The notes under the pieces: generated by a model
Told to the model about the DNA's origin: nothing
Seen by the model: the letters and a program-made list of their open reading frames with translations, nothing else
The model's database searches: none
Shown: one piece after another, positions 34,300 to 44,887 of the stretch
Numbering within the stretch: position 1 is the first letter of the stretch
Layout: every line of letters begins with the position of its first letter
Assembly (NCBI GenBank): GCA_029168955.1
Contig: JAPDOI010000375.1
Coordinates: 248,001-312,000, forward strand
Direction of reading: 5' to 3'
DNA: 64,000 nucleotides
DNA from: Aplectana chamaeleonis
Lineage: Eukaryota > Nematoda > Chromadorea > Rhabditida > Cosmocercidae
Made by a program: the position numbers and the translations under genes

Positions 34300-34990
34300 A
34301 TCTTTCGCGCTAGTACCGTGATGCTCCCGTGATCCGCGATAGTACCGTGTTCGTCCCCCCCCTAGTCCCGCGATCCGCGTTCGTTCCACGATAGTTACCC
34401 AATTGACTCATCCGTTGGCATTCTCGTTCTCGTACCGTGATGGTACCACGATCGTTGAGAGGTTTACCGCGCTAGTACCGTGGTGCACTCGCGATCCGCG
34501 AGGGTACCGTGATCGCCTCCCCCCGGTCCCGCGATGGTACCGTGATCGTCTCCCCCCCGGTCCCGGGTTCTCATGTTGTGCAGATTTGTAAAGCAGCGCG
34601 AAATGCGGAGAGGGCGATGCCTTATAGCTTCGTGTTGATTTGATAGACAACACTCGCTCGGGTGAAACATCGAGAGGGCATGGATGCGGTCCGATCAGGG
34701 GTGGAGGCTGGCAGGATCTCGCGGCCGTCCCGCGATAGTTCCGGACTCGGTTCATCGCGGTTCCGCGATGTAACAACCCGAATGCATCAATTTATAGACA
34801 CGATTTGCCCTCAGGTTGAAGCTGGTCGAATCTCGCGATCGTTCCGTGATAGGCCCAGGCTCGATTCCTCGCGGTTCCGCTGTATAGCATCGTAGGAGCA
34901 TCGATGAACGAACGCGGTACGCTCTCTGTTTGAGACTGGCAGAATCTCGCGATCAGCCCCATGCTAGTATCCTCTCGGCCCCTACCAGAA
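34300..34990. repeat. Degenerate GC-rich repeats (TACCGTGATCG / TCTCGCGATCG)
   Basis: Variants of GGTACCGTGATCG and CCCGCGATCCGCG recur irregularly from 34300 to 34570. Longer imperfect direct repeats of about 110-130 bp follow, opening with GAGGCTGGCAGGATCTCGCG, GAAGCTGGTCGAATCTCGCG and GACTGGCAGAATCTCGCG (34700-34960). No coding function is apparent. Confidence 0.6.
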
Positions 34991-35219
34991 ACCAAGGGGA
35001 ATCTATCCGTGAACGATCGCGGGGGATTCTATCAGAGTAAGGTTAGCCGGGACGCGTGCGCAGCCCTGGCTCCAACAGCGGTTGTCCGCTGCAGAGCAAA
35101 ATTTCTTTCCGTGCCATACAAGGGAAGTAGTTGTGTTACGCCAGACGGCTGCCGCTTAAAGGCCGAATTTGTTGTCCCGAAACGTCGGTCATTCAACCCG
35201 ATACATCGTTCTTCAGCGC

Positions 35220-37480
35220 TTTTGTTTAACGTCTGTTTTCGCCGAAACACCCACTGTATCACCCGAAATACCGTGCGTTATCTGGCGGAACACAACTACG
35301 AGTGTCTGAGTACTGATAGTGCAGTACGGAAGGGGTTTATTCGCTTTAAATCAGGCAAAACTTGTTTGGAGGGTAAAGAAGGAAGAGGTCGGCCATCGGA
35401 TTTTGATGATCAAGCACTTCTGGCAGCCGTGGAAGATTACGAAAGCCTGACAACGCGAATGCTGGCTGAAGACTTTAATGTCAATCAATCAACGATCGTT
35501 CGATGCCTGAAGAAGCTTGAAAAGGTATAGAAATTGGCTGGATGGTAGAGTATATCAAGCTAATAAAAATTTTCGAATATTCGAATAAACGAATAATTTG
35601 AAAAATTGACTTTTCCGAATATTCAAATAAACGAATTATTCGAAAATTTGACTTTTCCGAATAATCGAATGATTCGAATACGAATTAGAAGTACGGACCG
35701 AGTACCATAATCGAATCCCCGTTCATGGCACCACCAACTTTCTTGACATTTTTTGTATAGTATGGTATAGATTAAAGCTATGCCAATGAAATTCCACAAA
35801 CAAGGCATTCTACATTATATAGCATGAAAGTTGTCACACTAAAAAGTTTCTGAAACATTGCTCGAATCTGTTCGGGACCTATTTGAGCAGACGGAAAACA
35901 GAATCGATTCTTTCCGCCAAGAAATTCTGGGGTGATGGTCGTAATTCCAGACGCAGAAGAGGCAGGGCCAACTCCATGTTCTTTCCTATCACGCTCACCG
36001 CTCATCCCTCGTTTCCCCACCTCTCGCGGTTGGAGTACATTAATACATTACGACCAACACCTGAAATTCGGCGCTGAGCGAGATAATCCACCACTAGGTT
36101 TCTGAATATCTCATGTTGATTATTGGACCTTTCTGATCATATTCGAACTTTCTACCGTTTTCGAACTTTTGACTCTAACCTCTGGACCGCAAAAAATGGA
36201 CTTGTGTCGGAGACTCTGCTTCCTTTTCTTTATTTTTCTGAACTTATTCGTTTATTCGGCCGAATATTCGAATATTGGATCTCTCGAATATTCGAATAAA
36301 TGAATTATTCGAAAAATTGACTTTTTCGAATAGTCGAATAAACGAATTATTCGAACATATGACTTTTCCGAATAATCGAATTATTCGTTTATTCGGGCGA
36401 ATATTCGTTTTCCGAATATTCGTTGACATACTCTACTGGATGGGTGCCCCACGAGCTCTTCGACAACAACAAAGCTGAAAGCGCTCGAATTTTCACCAAT
36501 TTACTGCAGCAATACGAACAAACACCATTTTTGAAGAATCTTGTCACTGAAGATGAGTCATGGCTTCTCTTCAAAAACGTCAAAAGAAAGAAGATCTGCG
36601 TTTTTCCAGATGTTTCCCCCCAAAGGAACACCAAAAGACGTGCACTGTAAGAAGGCTATGTGGTGTGTGTGGTGGGACAGAAGCGGAATAATTCATTGGA
36701 GAATCATTTCAAATGGCATTTGTTATTTGTTTAACGACGCAGATGAAACGCTCAAAATCATCGACATTCAGAGGAAGAAATAAATGCAAATTTACCTAAA
36801 AAACAGTTGAACAATGAAAGTAAGCACTTCAGTCAATGTTTTTGACTAGATGAGTGCATAAATATTCTAGCAGGTAAGACCGAAGGTTATTGTTCACTGA
36901 TTGAAATTCAATTTCAAGCCAGCTGATTTTCTTCATATAAGAGATCATCGATGCCGATGATGTGGAGTGGGCTCGTCCACCATCAGAAGACAAGAAAGTT
37001 CAGGCTTCAAATTTGGCCCAAAACAGTGTTTTTTCGCGATTTTTTCTTATAGGTCCTACTACTTGAGACCCAGAAAAGGGTTTAGAGAGCGGAAGACGAC
37101 AAGCATATTTGATCGCGACCACCGCCTTTAACGCTGCATTAGAGGGGAAAAGACCGCGTCAAAAAACCACATCGTGTTCCATCACGGTAACGCCTGCCCA
37201 CATGTTGAGCGCCGTGTAATCGAATCCATCGCCAATAAGGGATGTGATCTGCTCCCACATCTGCGGTACTCACCAACAGAAGCACCAACGGACTATCATG
37301 TCAATCGCTCTTTGAAAAACTGGTAAACAAACAAAGTCTACGACGACTTGGTGGCTGATGGCAAGGCGTGGAGTGCATCCAAGAATCGTGACTCCTTTGC
37401 GTGTGGAATCACCTGCTGCCAAGCAAATGGGAAGCTGTTCTTGAAGTGGATGGTTACTGTGCTCTTGAAAAATCATTTAA
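35220..37480 (+). pseudogene. mariner-type transposase relic, split by a MITE
   Basis: The N-terminal part (to 35538) has the mariner paired-domain signature: RKGFIRFKSGKTCLEGKEG, GRPSDFDDQALLAAVEDYES, TTRMLAEDFNVNQSTIVRCL. A stop lies just after LEKV. The reading resumes after the MITE at about 36440 with WVPHELFDNNKAESARI and VTEDESWLLF (first catalytic Asp). Decayed sequence follows to HHGNACPHV, where the second catalytic Asp of H-D-N-A is lost, then LPHLRYSPTEAPTDYHV with the third Asp and a stop soon after. The C-terminus ends near KWEAVLEVDGYCALEKSF. The region at about 36790-36950 does not align to the family and may be another insertion. Cut-and-paste transposase of the DD34D group; clearly inactive. 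Confidence 0.85.
35547..36435. mobile_element. hAT-type MITE (889 bp) inside mariner
   Basis: Inverted ends TAGAGTATATCAA and TTGACATACTCTA are flanked by an exact 8-bp duplication CTGGATGG (35539-35546 and 36436-36443). The 8-bp duplication points to the hAT superfamily. Sub-terminal regions are rich in CGAATATTCG and AATAATTCGAA repeats, in opposite orientation at the two ends. The middle is unique and non-coding. Confidence 0.9.
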
Positions 37481-37569
37481 ACATGTTTTGATTAAACTTT
37501 GTTTAAATATGGTTATTGTTTTTGTTGAATAGAAATATTTTCAAAATACGTTCCAAAATTATGCATTAA

Positions 37570-37810
37570 CGCAATAGTTGTTGAACACTTACGAGACTAC
37601 CAATTACTTTAACAGCAAAATATAAGACGAAAAAAAACAAGCATTTATGAAAATCTCGTTTTTTGGGGGCGGGCGGACACCCACCAATTATCCGCTCTAA
37701 CTCTTTTGTGAGTATTTCCTGCGAACTTTCACTTATTTTCACTATTGTGATGACCAGACCCGCATTGTCATGAGGAGAGCTCAGCAATCGTTTTAACCGC
37801 TAACCTTGCC
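37570..37810. mobile_element. Right-end fragment of an AGGCAG MITE
   Basis: Matches about 58620-58858 in direct orientation: ACTACCAATTACTTTAACAG, a block ending ACACCCACC, a TTTTCACTTATTTT-like block, and an end ACCTTGCCT followed by TTAA. The left end is missing. The TTAA at 37811-37814 also bounds the next element. Confidence 0.6.
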
Positions 37811-38449
37811 TTAAAAGGCACTGTGCAACCCCAGGGACGAAATCTGAGATTTCCACATAGTTGTGAGGTAGACCCACCCTATATAACACCTGCAAAGGGA
37901 GAGCTTTCAACTCCCACAAATAAGTGAGATGCAGGAAGAAGCCACTCTAGCGCTCCCTCGCAAGAATCCATTTTTTCACGCCCCCTTTGACGAGCTCTCG
38001 AGCTCAACGGTGGCAAGGGTTGCCGGAGAACTCGGTTCCGCCAGGCCTCGGTGACGTCACAGCCCGGCGTTTTACCCACCCCAGACTGCACATCAACCCG
38101 GGGTTTCCTCCCTCTGCCGAAATCGGGAGAGTACCTGACGCGAGGGCTTCATATCCTACAAGAACTCGTGCTCAAAAGTAAGCTTATTTGGCAGATATAG
38201 TAGTGCCTGAAATTGTGGCGGATAAGAGTTCTCTGGGAATCAGTGGCATGATGAGCCAAGAATTACGATTAATAGCCCTGTTCTTCCCCGAATTCTCTGT
38301 CTTTGTTCAGGTCCGCTACCACACATTGGTTGTGAATGACGGGTGTTAGGGGGGAACCATACTTACATCGCACCACGAAAATCGCGCGCGATGTGATTTG
38401 CTCTGCGATGTACTATCGTTCTCCGGGCCAAATTCCGGCCCGCACTTGT

Positions 38450-41400
38450 CTTCTTCTTCTTATCGGCCACATAGAGCTTCTCCTTATAGGTGTAAAAAGG
38501 CAGCCACATCGCACGGGTTCGTCCACATATCCATAACTGTTAGAGAAGTCGGCCTTGCAGGACATGAAAATAAATGAAATGAATCGTGCCCTGGGTTGTG
38601 GCAGTCAGGACATTCGTCGGGGATCGACGAGTCGATCTTATGGACGAAGGCCTTGAGGTGTGAGGAATGTCCACATCGTAGACCTGCCAGGATGACGCGT
38701 GTACGTCTGGGTAGGTCCGTTTCGCTGTCATCGATCGGGGGTGGCATGTCACCAAGAATTGGATTTTGGGGAGCATTGGAGAGGTATTCTCTGACGAATC
38801 GGGTGTGCTCCATTTGCAGTAGTCTGACGCGATTGAGCTCCGACGTCGCCCAACGTTGGCGATCCAAGACAGAGACTGCAGCATAAAGTGGCGAGCGATT
38901 ATGTCGGAAATGGGGACCAGATGATAGTAATGGGAAATTAGGGTGTGTGGAATTCCTTACAGTGCCAACATGGAACTGTTGCGACTGGAGTTGACAATGC
39001 TGCTTTACAGGAAGCAGCGAACACTCTTGATGTAGATGAGACACCGGTGTGGATCTAGGGCATCCAGTGATCACGCGTAGAGCAGTGTTCTGTGCACGCT
39101 GAAGTTTGCTCCAAGAGGCTTCCGACAGGTGTCTTGACCATATTGGAGCTCCATATTCCAGCACCGGCTGCACCATAGCCCTGTAGGTGGTTTGCAAAAT
39201 TTCCTTAGAGCTGCCCCATGTAGTGCCTGCCAGCGAACGTAGAATGTTGTTACGTGTGTTGGCAGCAGCAGCTCGAATACGTGTGTTTTCGTGAAAACGC
39301 AGTGACGGGTCCAGGAATACACCAAGTAGACGAGGGTGTTTTGATAAGGGCAGCATATTTCCTTCCCAAAGAATCTTAGGATGCAGCTTGTGTTCGGCAG
39401 TCGCTGTGGTGCACAAAGTGACGCTGGACTTGGTAGGAGAGACTTTAGCTGCTTCGATTCAAGGAACTTGGCCAGACTGACGAGGTATTTATTCATCTCA
39501 GCAGTGGCTCGATCGATGACAGGGTCAGTACAAATAATAGTGATGTCATCCGCATATAGACACAAATGGATGTTTGACGACGGCTTCGGCACATCAGATA
39601 GATACAAAGAAAACAGGCTGGGAGATAGAACTCCTCCTTGTGGAACGCCTGCTTTCAGGGGCACAGACTTCGATAAGTGTCCATCAAATTTCACACGAAT
39701 GGAACGATTTTTGACAAAGTTATCTGTCCATTTTTTGCACCAGTCGAAGGCAGCGGTTAAGTCAACCGCCACGACAATACTTCTACCAGCTGGAGGTTTC
39801 ATGTTGAAGCCAGCAATTATGTGTTCTGTGATGGACGTGAGTGCCGTAATGGTAGAGTGGGCCTTCTTGAAGCCATGTTGATGCACGTTATGTCGTAATG
39901 CTTCTTGGAGGTGCGGGTTGATGAATTTCCCCGCTAACTTAGCAATAGGGGACAAAAGGGAGATCGGTCGATGCGAAGTTGCTTGATCTTCTGGTTTACC
40001 AGGCTTGAGGATCGGAAGAACAATTGCTTGCTTCCATCTAGCGGGGATGACACCTGTGCTGAATGACGAGTAGACTAGGTCACAAAGTAATTCAAGGAAC
40101 TCTTCCGGCAAGTGCTTGAGATGGACGGCTGACACACCGTCGGGTCCCTCGGCTCGCGAGTTCTTCATGGACTTGATGAGGGAAGACATCTCAGAGGCAT
40201 TTATGGCAGGTACACCTTTCGGCTGTTTCCTTATAGACCGGAGAGTGAGCCTGTTGGAACGATCACGGCGGGACGTCGCTGAAGCAAAGTGTTTTCCAAG
40301 TCGACATGCAGCCTTAAATCCGGACTCGAATTTCCCTGACGGGAACTCAAGCATGTTGCGATCCGCTGCCATTTTCTTCCCAGATGACCGCTTAAGAATG
40401 CTCCAGGTCTTCTTTGCATCAGTGGAGAAGTTCAAGGATTCTGTGAACTCCATCCAGCGCATCCGCTTGTAATCATTCAGCATTTTGGTGATCTCATCAG
40501 ACAGTCGTTGAATGCTGGGATCTGCAGGATCAGCTCGGCGCTTCTCGTCCCGTAATTCGATCAGCTCCAGGACGTCTTTGGGAACGTTAGGGTGAAACGT
40601 TCTAACGCGCCCTGTAGGAATTGCAGTTCTGGAGGCGTTGCATATGGCATCAATAATGAACTTGTCCTTCTCATGAACGGAGCCGGTTAGCGGATAGCAG
40701 GCTACCCGACTAAGTAACACCTCTTTAAACATGACCCAGTTGGCCTTACGGTAGTTGGTGTACAATTTGCTACGAGAGCCTATGAAAGGTGCCAGGTGAC
40801 TGTTGAGAGACAAATCCAATGAAACACATATGGGTACATGATCGCTGGCCATAGCTATAGCAGTGGACCAGTTACAGGAAACAGCAAGAGAAGATGATAC
40901 AAAAGTGACATCTGGAGAGGACGGCCTGCCCGTGGAAGGAAGGCGAGTGGGGGCGTCCTCGTTAATGGCAACAAGATCACAATCCTCAGCAAAAAGCTCA
41001 AGTAGTTCCCCTTTGTCATCGGGATCTAGAGAGGAGAACCAGGATGTGGAGTGAGCATTAAAATCGCCAGCCATGACAACAGAAGACGATGGGAGGGCAG
41101 TGTGCACAGATTGCAAAAATGGAGTGGGGTCAAACGAATTGGGACATGAGGAGATTGGGGGAATATAAATATTAACAATATCTATAGGGCAACTTTGCAA
41201 TAAAACATGAACACCAATACATTCTACAACATTATGATTAGGGAGAGCTATAAGATGAGAAGGTATAGAGGTTTCTACAGACGTAGAGACGCCTCCACCA
41301 TGAGATGTGCGAGGGAGGTGGTAAGACGTATAACCGGGGAGGCGGGGTAGGGAGGATGTTGGGCTAAGTTTAGTCTCCTGAAGGAGAATGACATCTGGAC

Positions 41401-41852
41401 GAAAGCGTTCAATGTACAATGTGAGCTCAGCAAGTTTGGCACGCAGGCCATTGATATTGAGTTGAAAAATGTCTAGACTATGAAGAGGAACACTAGGGGG
41501 AGAGTTAGAGCAAGAAGTACAACAATAAGCATCAGTGTAGTCATTATAACTGGTTAACCCCGAACATTTGAGGTGTACCCAGCCGAGGCAACCACCGCAC
41601 TGAACGCTTGCATGTTGAGCCGATAATCCACGATGACAGCAGGGATATCGTGGAGTCTTGCTGGGTGGCCTTGGGTTCCTCTCAATGCCGGCTCGTAGCA
41701 GTAGTATGCGGAGGAGTGCAGCAGCCAGCCATTTGCACTCCCATACAGAAAAAAACTCCTCGCGGAGTTGTTGATGCCCGTTTGATGAGTCTCCTTGATC
41801 TTGGTAGTCGACTCCACAGATCCACCATGCGTAGGTTGAGCATCCCGGATCC
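38450..41852 (-). mobile_element. Family-C LINE (copy 7), nearly intact
   Basis: A 3,403-bp element flanked by an exact 12-bp duplication GCCCGCACTTGT (38438-38449 and 41853-41864). It has a (GAA)n tail at 38450. It is diverged from families A and B but has the same domain order. Only two clear coding lesions are seen: an in-frame loss of about 19 codons and one 1-nt deletion. Confidence 0.95.
38484..41852 (-). pseudogene. Family-C LINE polyprotein: 2A-like motif, PHD, APE endonuclease, reverse transcriptase, CCHC finger
   Basis: A long open frame (to 39071) covers LLRILLLRAGIERNPRP (2A-like, last Gly changed to Arg), a PHD-type finger (CCHRGLSAQHASVQCGGCLGWVHLKCSG), and a nuclease with all expected motifs: LNINGLRAKLAEL, ILLQETKLSPT, GGGVST, VMAGDFNAHS, SSPDVTFVSS and ASDHVPI. 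The reverse transcriptase follows: GPDGVSAVHLKHL, HRPISLLSPIAKL, HQHGFKKAHST, VVAVDLTAAFD, GVPQGGVLSPSLFSLYL, LYADDITIIC. Relative to families A/B, about 19 residues after AFD are missing (near 39743). A single missing base at about 39441-39446 moves the thumb and finger (CPDCHNPGHDSFHLFSCP, MWTNPCDVAAFLHL) into the frame 39416-38484. No in-frame ATG precedes the 2A-like motif. Confidence 0.9.
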
Positions 41853-43180
41853 GCCCGCACTTGTGGACGACGGCTGCTGCATCACGCAACAGGATGATAA
41901 TCGAGCTGGGACCACTCGGTCCCGGCACGATTCAAAACAGCTGGCAATTGCGCGAAAAACCATGATTTAAACGTGATGTGAGCGCGATGCCATACGCACG
42001 TAGCAGCTGCCACCCCAACTTCGCGTGCGACGGCTGACCTCACCGCGACTCCCCGGTTCATTTGCCGGCGACCAGTGCTAGGTCACCCTTCTGAGTGCGA
42101 TAGCATCGCTCTTAGTACTTCTTCGACTCGTGGTCACGTCGCTCTGCACAGCAACAGCGACCGTCTCCCGCCCATTAGGTCAATTGTACGCATTGTCGCT
42201 GTCGTGAGTGACAGTCATGACATTTAGCACAAATCGTGGCGGAACCAGCATTAGAGCAATGCAACGGCCGTCGTATGTACAGTTGTCGCGTGTTCGTCGC
42301 AGTGACATGTCGCGGAGGGCTGACATTGCAAATGTGCCGATGTCTGTCGTTGCCACTGTTGCTGTAGCTGTGCAGCGCACTGCGAAAGCGACAGATTTAA
42401 AGGACGGGAGGAGGTTGCTGTGCAGAGCGATCGTGTGTCGCAAAAGTATACCATACCCCTTAGGCAATTTCTGAGGGGCCATAACTCCGTTCTCACGAGG
42501 GTTTTCTACGACTTCAGAGGTATCATTTGAATCACAGTGGGACCCTCTTCAAGATAAGTAGAGAAAAATTTCGAGGTAGGACTGTGCCTTTAAGAATGAA
42601 CAGCGCCTACACTCAGATACTGCGGGTCCGATTCGGCCACGATAGGCTTTCTAATCGGATACCTAGTCGAGTTTTCGCAGCAGCACCTGCTGCTTCGAGG
42701 AGCCCGTGGCCTGTTCGATAGGACTACGTGGCGTAGAGAGAAAAAGAAAACCCTCGCCGCAACCCCGTTTCCCACGCGGCAGCACGTGGTCTGTTCGATA
42801 CGACTACGTGGCGAAAACTGGCAAAACTTTTGCCGCACCCCTGTTTCCCACGCGGCAGCACGGCGTCCTTCAATAGAAGCACGTGGCGCTGGGGGTGAGG
42901 TCCCACCCCTTCGATGGGAGCGGGTCTCCCCCAACAAGGGTGCCTCTCTCCTGCTTGGATGCGAAAGGTGGGTGCATCTCTCCTGTTCGGGTCTCAGCTT
43001 CATGAGACATCATAACTCTTCTTTTCGATGTGTTTTCTGCTCCTCACCTACCACCTCTGATTCCTCAAACAGCAATCGCCCTCTTTCCATTGTACTTATG
43101 TATAGGTAAATCTAAATGGTCTTCGTGCCAAGCTTTCTGAACTCTCTCTCTTCGCACGTACTTACCATCCAGACGTCATC

Positions 43181-44816
43181 ATGGTTCAAGAAACCAAGCT
43201 CTCTCCATCCCCTACCTATCCTCATCCCAATATCCCAGGCTATACTTCTTACCATGCTCCAAGGTCAACTCTTAGAGGAGTTTCCACTTTCATATCATCT
43301 ACTCTTCCCTCACACCTCATACCTAACACTCTCACGGACGGTACTCTCGAGTACCTTCCGATCCATCTCCCCCTTGAAACTCCCCTTTCTTTTTTCAACA
43401 TCTATATTCCCCCTACCACCTCATGCCCCTCATCTTACAATCCTATTCCACTTCTTAAGCAGCTTTACGACTGCTCCCTCTCATCATCAGTTGTTTTCGC
43501 GGGCTACATTAACGCCCACACCTCCTGCTCGTCCCTTGGTTCTGATGCTAGAGGAGAAGAAGTCGAAGAATGGGCTCAGGAGTGCGACCTGGTTATCTTA
43601 AACGATGATCAGCCCACCCGTCTCCCTGCCAACGGCCGATCTTCTAGCCCAGACATATATTTTGTCTCTCCCAACCTTTCTAACTGCTGCTCGTAGTCTA
43701 CCTCAACTACTTTGTCAAGTGACCATGTTCCTGTCTTTGTCCACATCGATCCATCCAATTCTCTCGCTCCCTGTTCGGGTGTTCGCCAACGTTCTTATCT
43801 TAATTTAGGCCGAGCAGACTGGAGCTTGTTCAGTGAAGTTGCGCTTCGCCTGTCGGCCGATTACCCCTGGAATGGAAGCGTGCACCAGAAAGAGTGCCAT
43901 TCACCTGACGCAATCCGCAAGGCCATCGGTCGCGTCAAGACATTCTATCCAAATGTACCCAGGGAAATCCTCAACAAAATCAGAACGAGAGATGCGAGGA
44001 GAGCGGTAGATCATCTGGACCCAGTAGTAGCTGAGCTTGACAATGAGATCAGAAAGGATCTGGACAGATACAAGAAAGAAGAGTGGGAGAAGTTCACTGG
44101 GCAGCTGGATTTTAAGACGGACAGTGCAGTCACTTGGAAGGTCCTACGGAAGCTTCCGGGTAAGAGCTCACCCGCCACCGTCTCCACAATCGAATTCGAC
44201 AATGGCGTATTCAAATCAGGAAAGGAAGCCGCTTGTGCGCTCGGAAAAAGTTTGTTTTATCACCAGTGCCAAACGGGGTCCGCAGAATAGAGTGACTGTA
44301 AGAGAACTGTGCCGCCTCCCGCTTATGAGCACGGCCGAAGCGTTTACTACGACGCTAGCTGAGAAGATTATAAAGGAAATGCGGAACTCTAGAGCTGTTG
44401 GCCCTGATGGGACATGTCCTGCTGTCTTGAAGAAGATACCAACTGACCTTCCACCGCTTCTCACTGATGTGATTAACAGCTCGTTCAGGTCGTGTACAAT
44501 CCCGCAGAATTGGAAGACGGCAAACGTCGTGCCACTGCCCAAGCCTGGCAAACCCCAAGCTTCAGTCAAGGGGTATCGTCCCATTAGTTTGCTGTCCTCT
44601 TTTGCTAAAGTAGCTGAAAAGCTGATCGTTAAGGACCTGGCTGAGCATAACGAGAGACAGGTGTTTCAGCATGGATTCAGAAAAATGCATTCTACAACGA
44701 CAGCTTTGTTAGAAATTACTAGCTATGCAATTGATGGTTTCAACGCCTATAAGCCGCAGAAAACTGTAGCAGCTGCCTTGGATCTCTCTAAGGCTTTCGA
44801 CACTGTGAATCTTTGA
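43181..44816 (+). pseudogene. Endonuclease and first half of reverse transcriptase, LINE copy 8
   Basis: The nuclease frame 43181-43696 has MVQETKLSPS and SSSPDIYFVS, but the catalytic GDFNAH is changed to GYINAH and a stop follows. The frame continues 43712-44290 (linker region) and 44037-44816 with GPDGTCPAVLKK, YRPISLLSSFAKV and ALDLSKAFDTVN, ending at a stop in the next motif. It is inactive. Confidence 0.85.
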
Positions 44817-44887
44817 ATCTTATCAGGCAACTTACTGGAGTAATCCCGCCGTGGCAAAAGCGTTGGATAGCTGCATTTACTAACTCA

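Larger units (their letters stand above)
37816..42589. mobile_element. TTAA-flanked AGGCACTG element split by LINE copy 7
   Basis: Left end (A)AGGCACTGTG and right end GACTGTGCCT, with TTAA at 37811-37814 and 42590-42593. Left sub-terminal sequence (GTAGACCCACCCTATATAAC ... AATAAGTGAGAT) and right sub-terminal sequence (CATAACTCCGTTC ... AGAGGTATCATTTGAATCAC) match the two ends of the MITE at 9901-10356. Its own interior totals about 1.35 kb, GC-rich with many short CGTCGC phrases, and has no recognised protein. LINE copy 7 sits inside with its own duplication. Confidence 0.65.
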
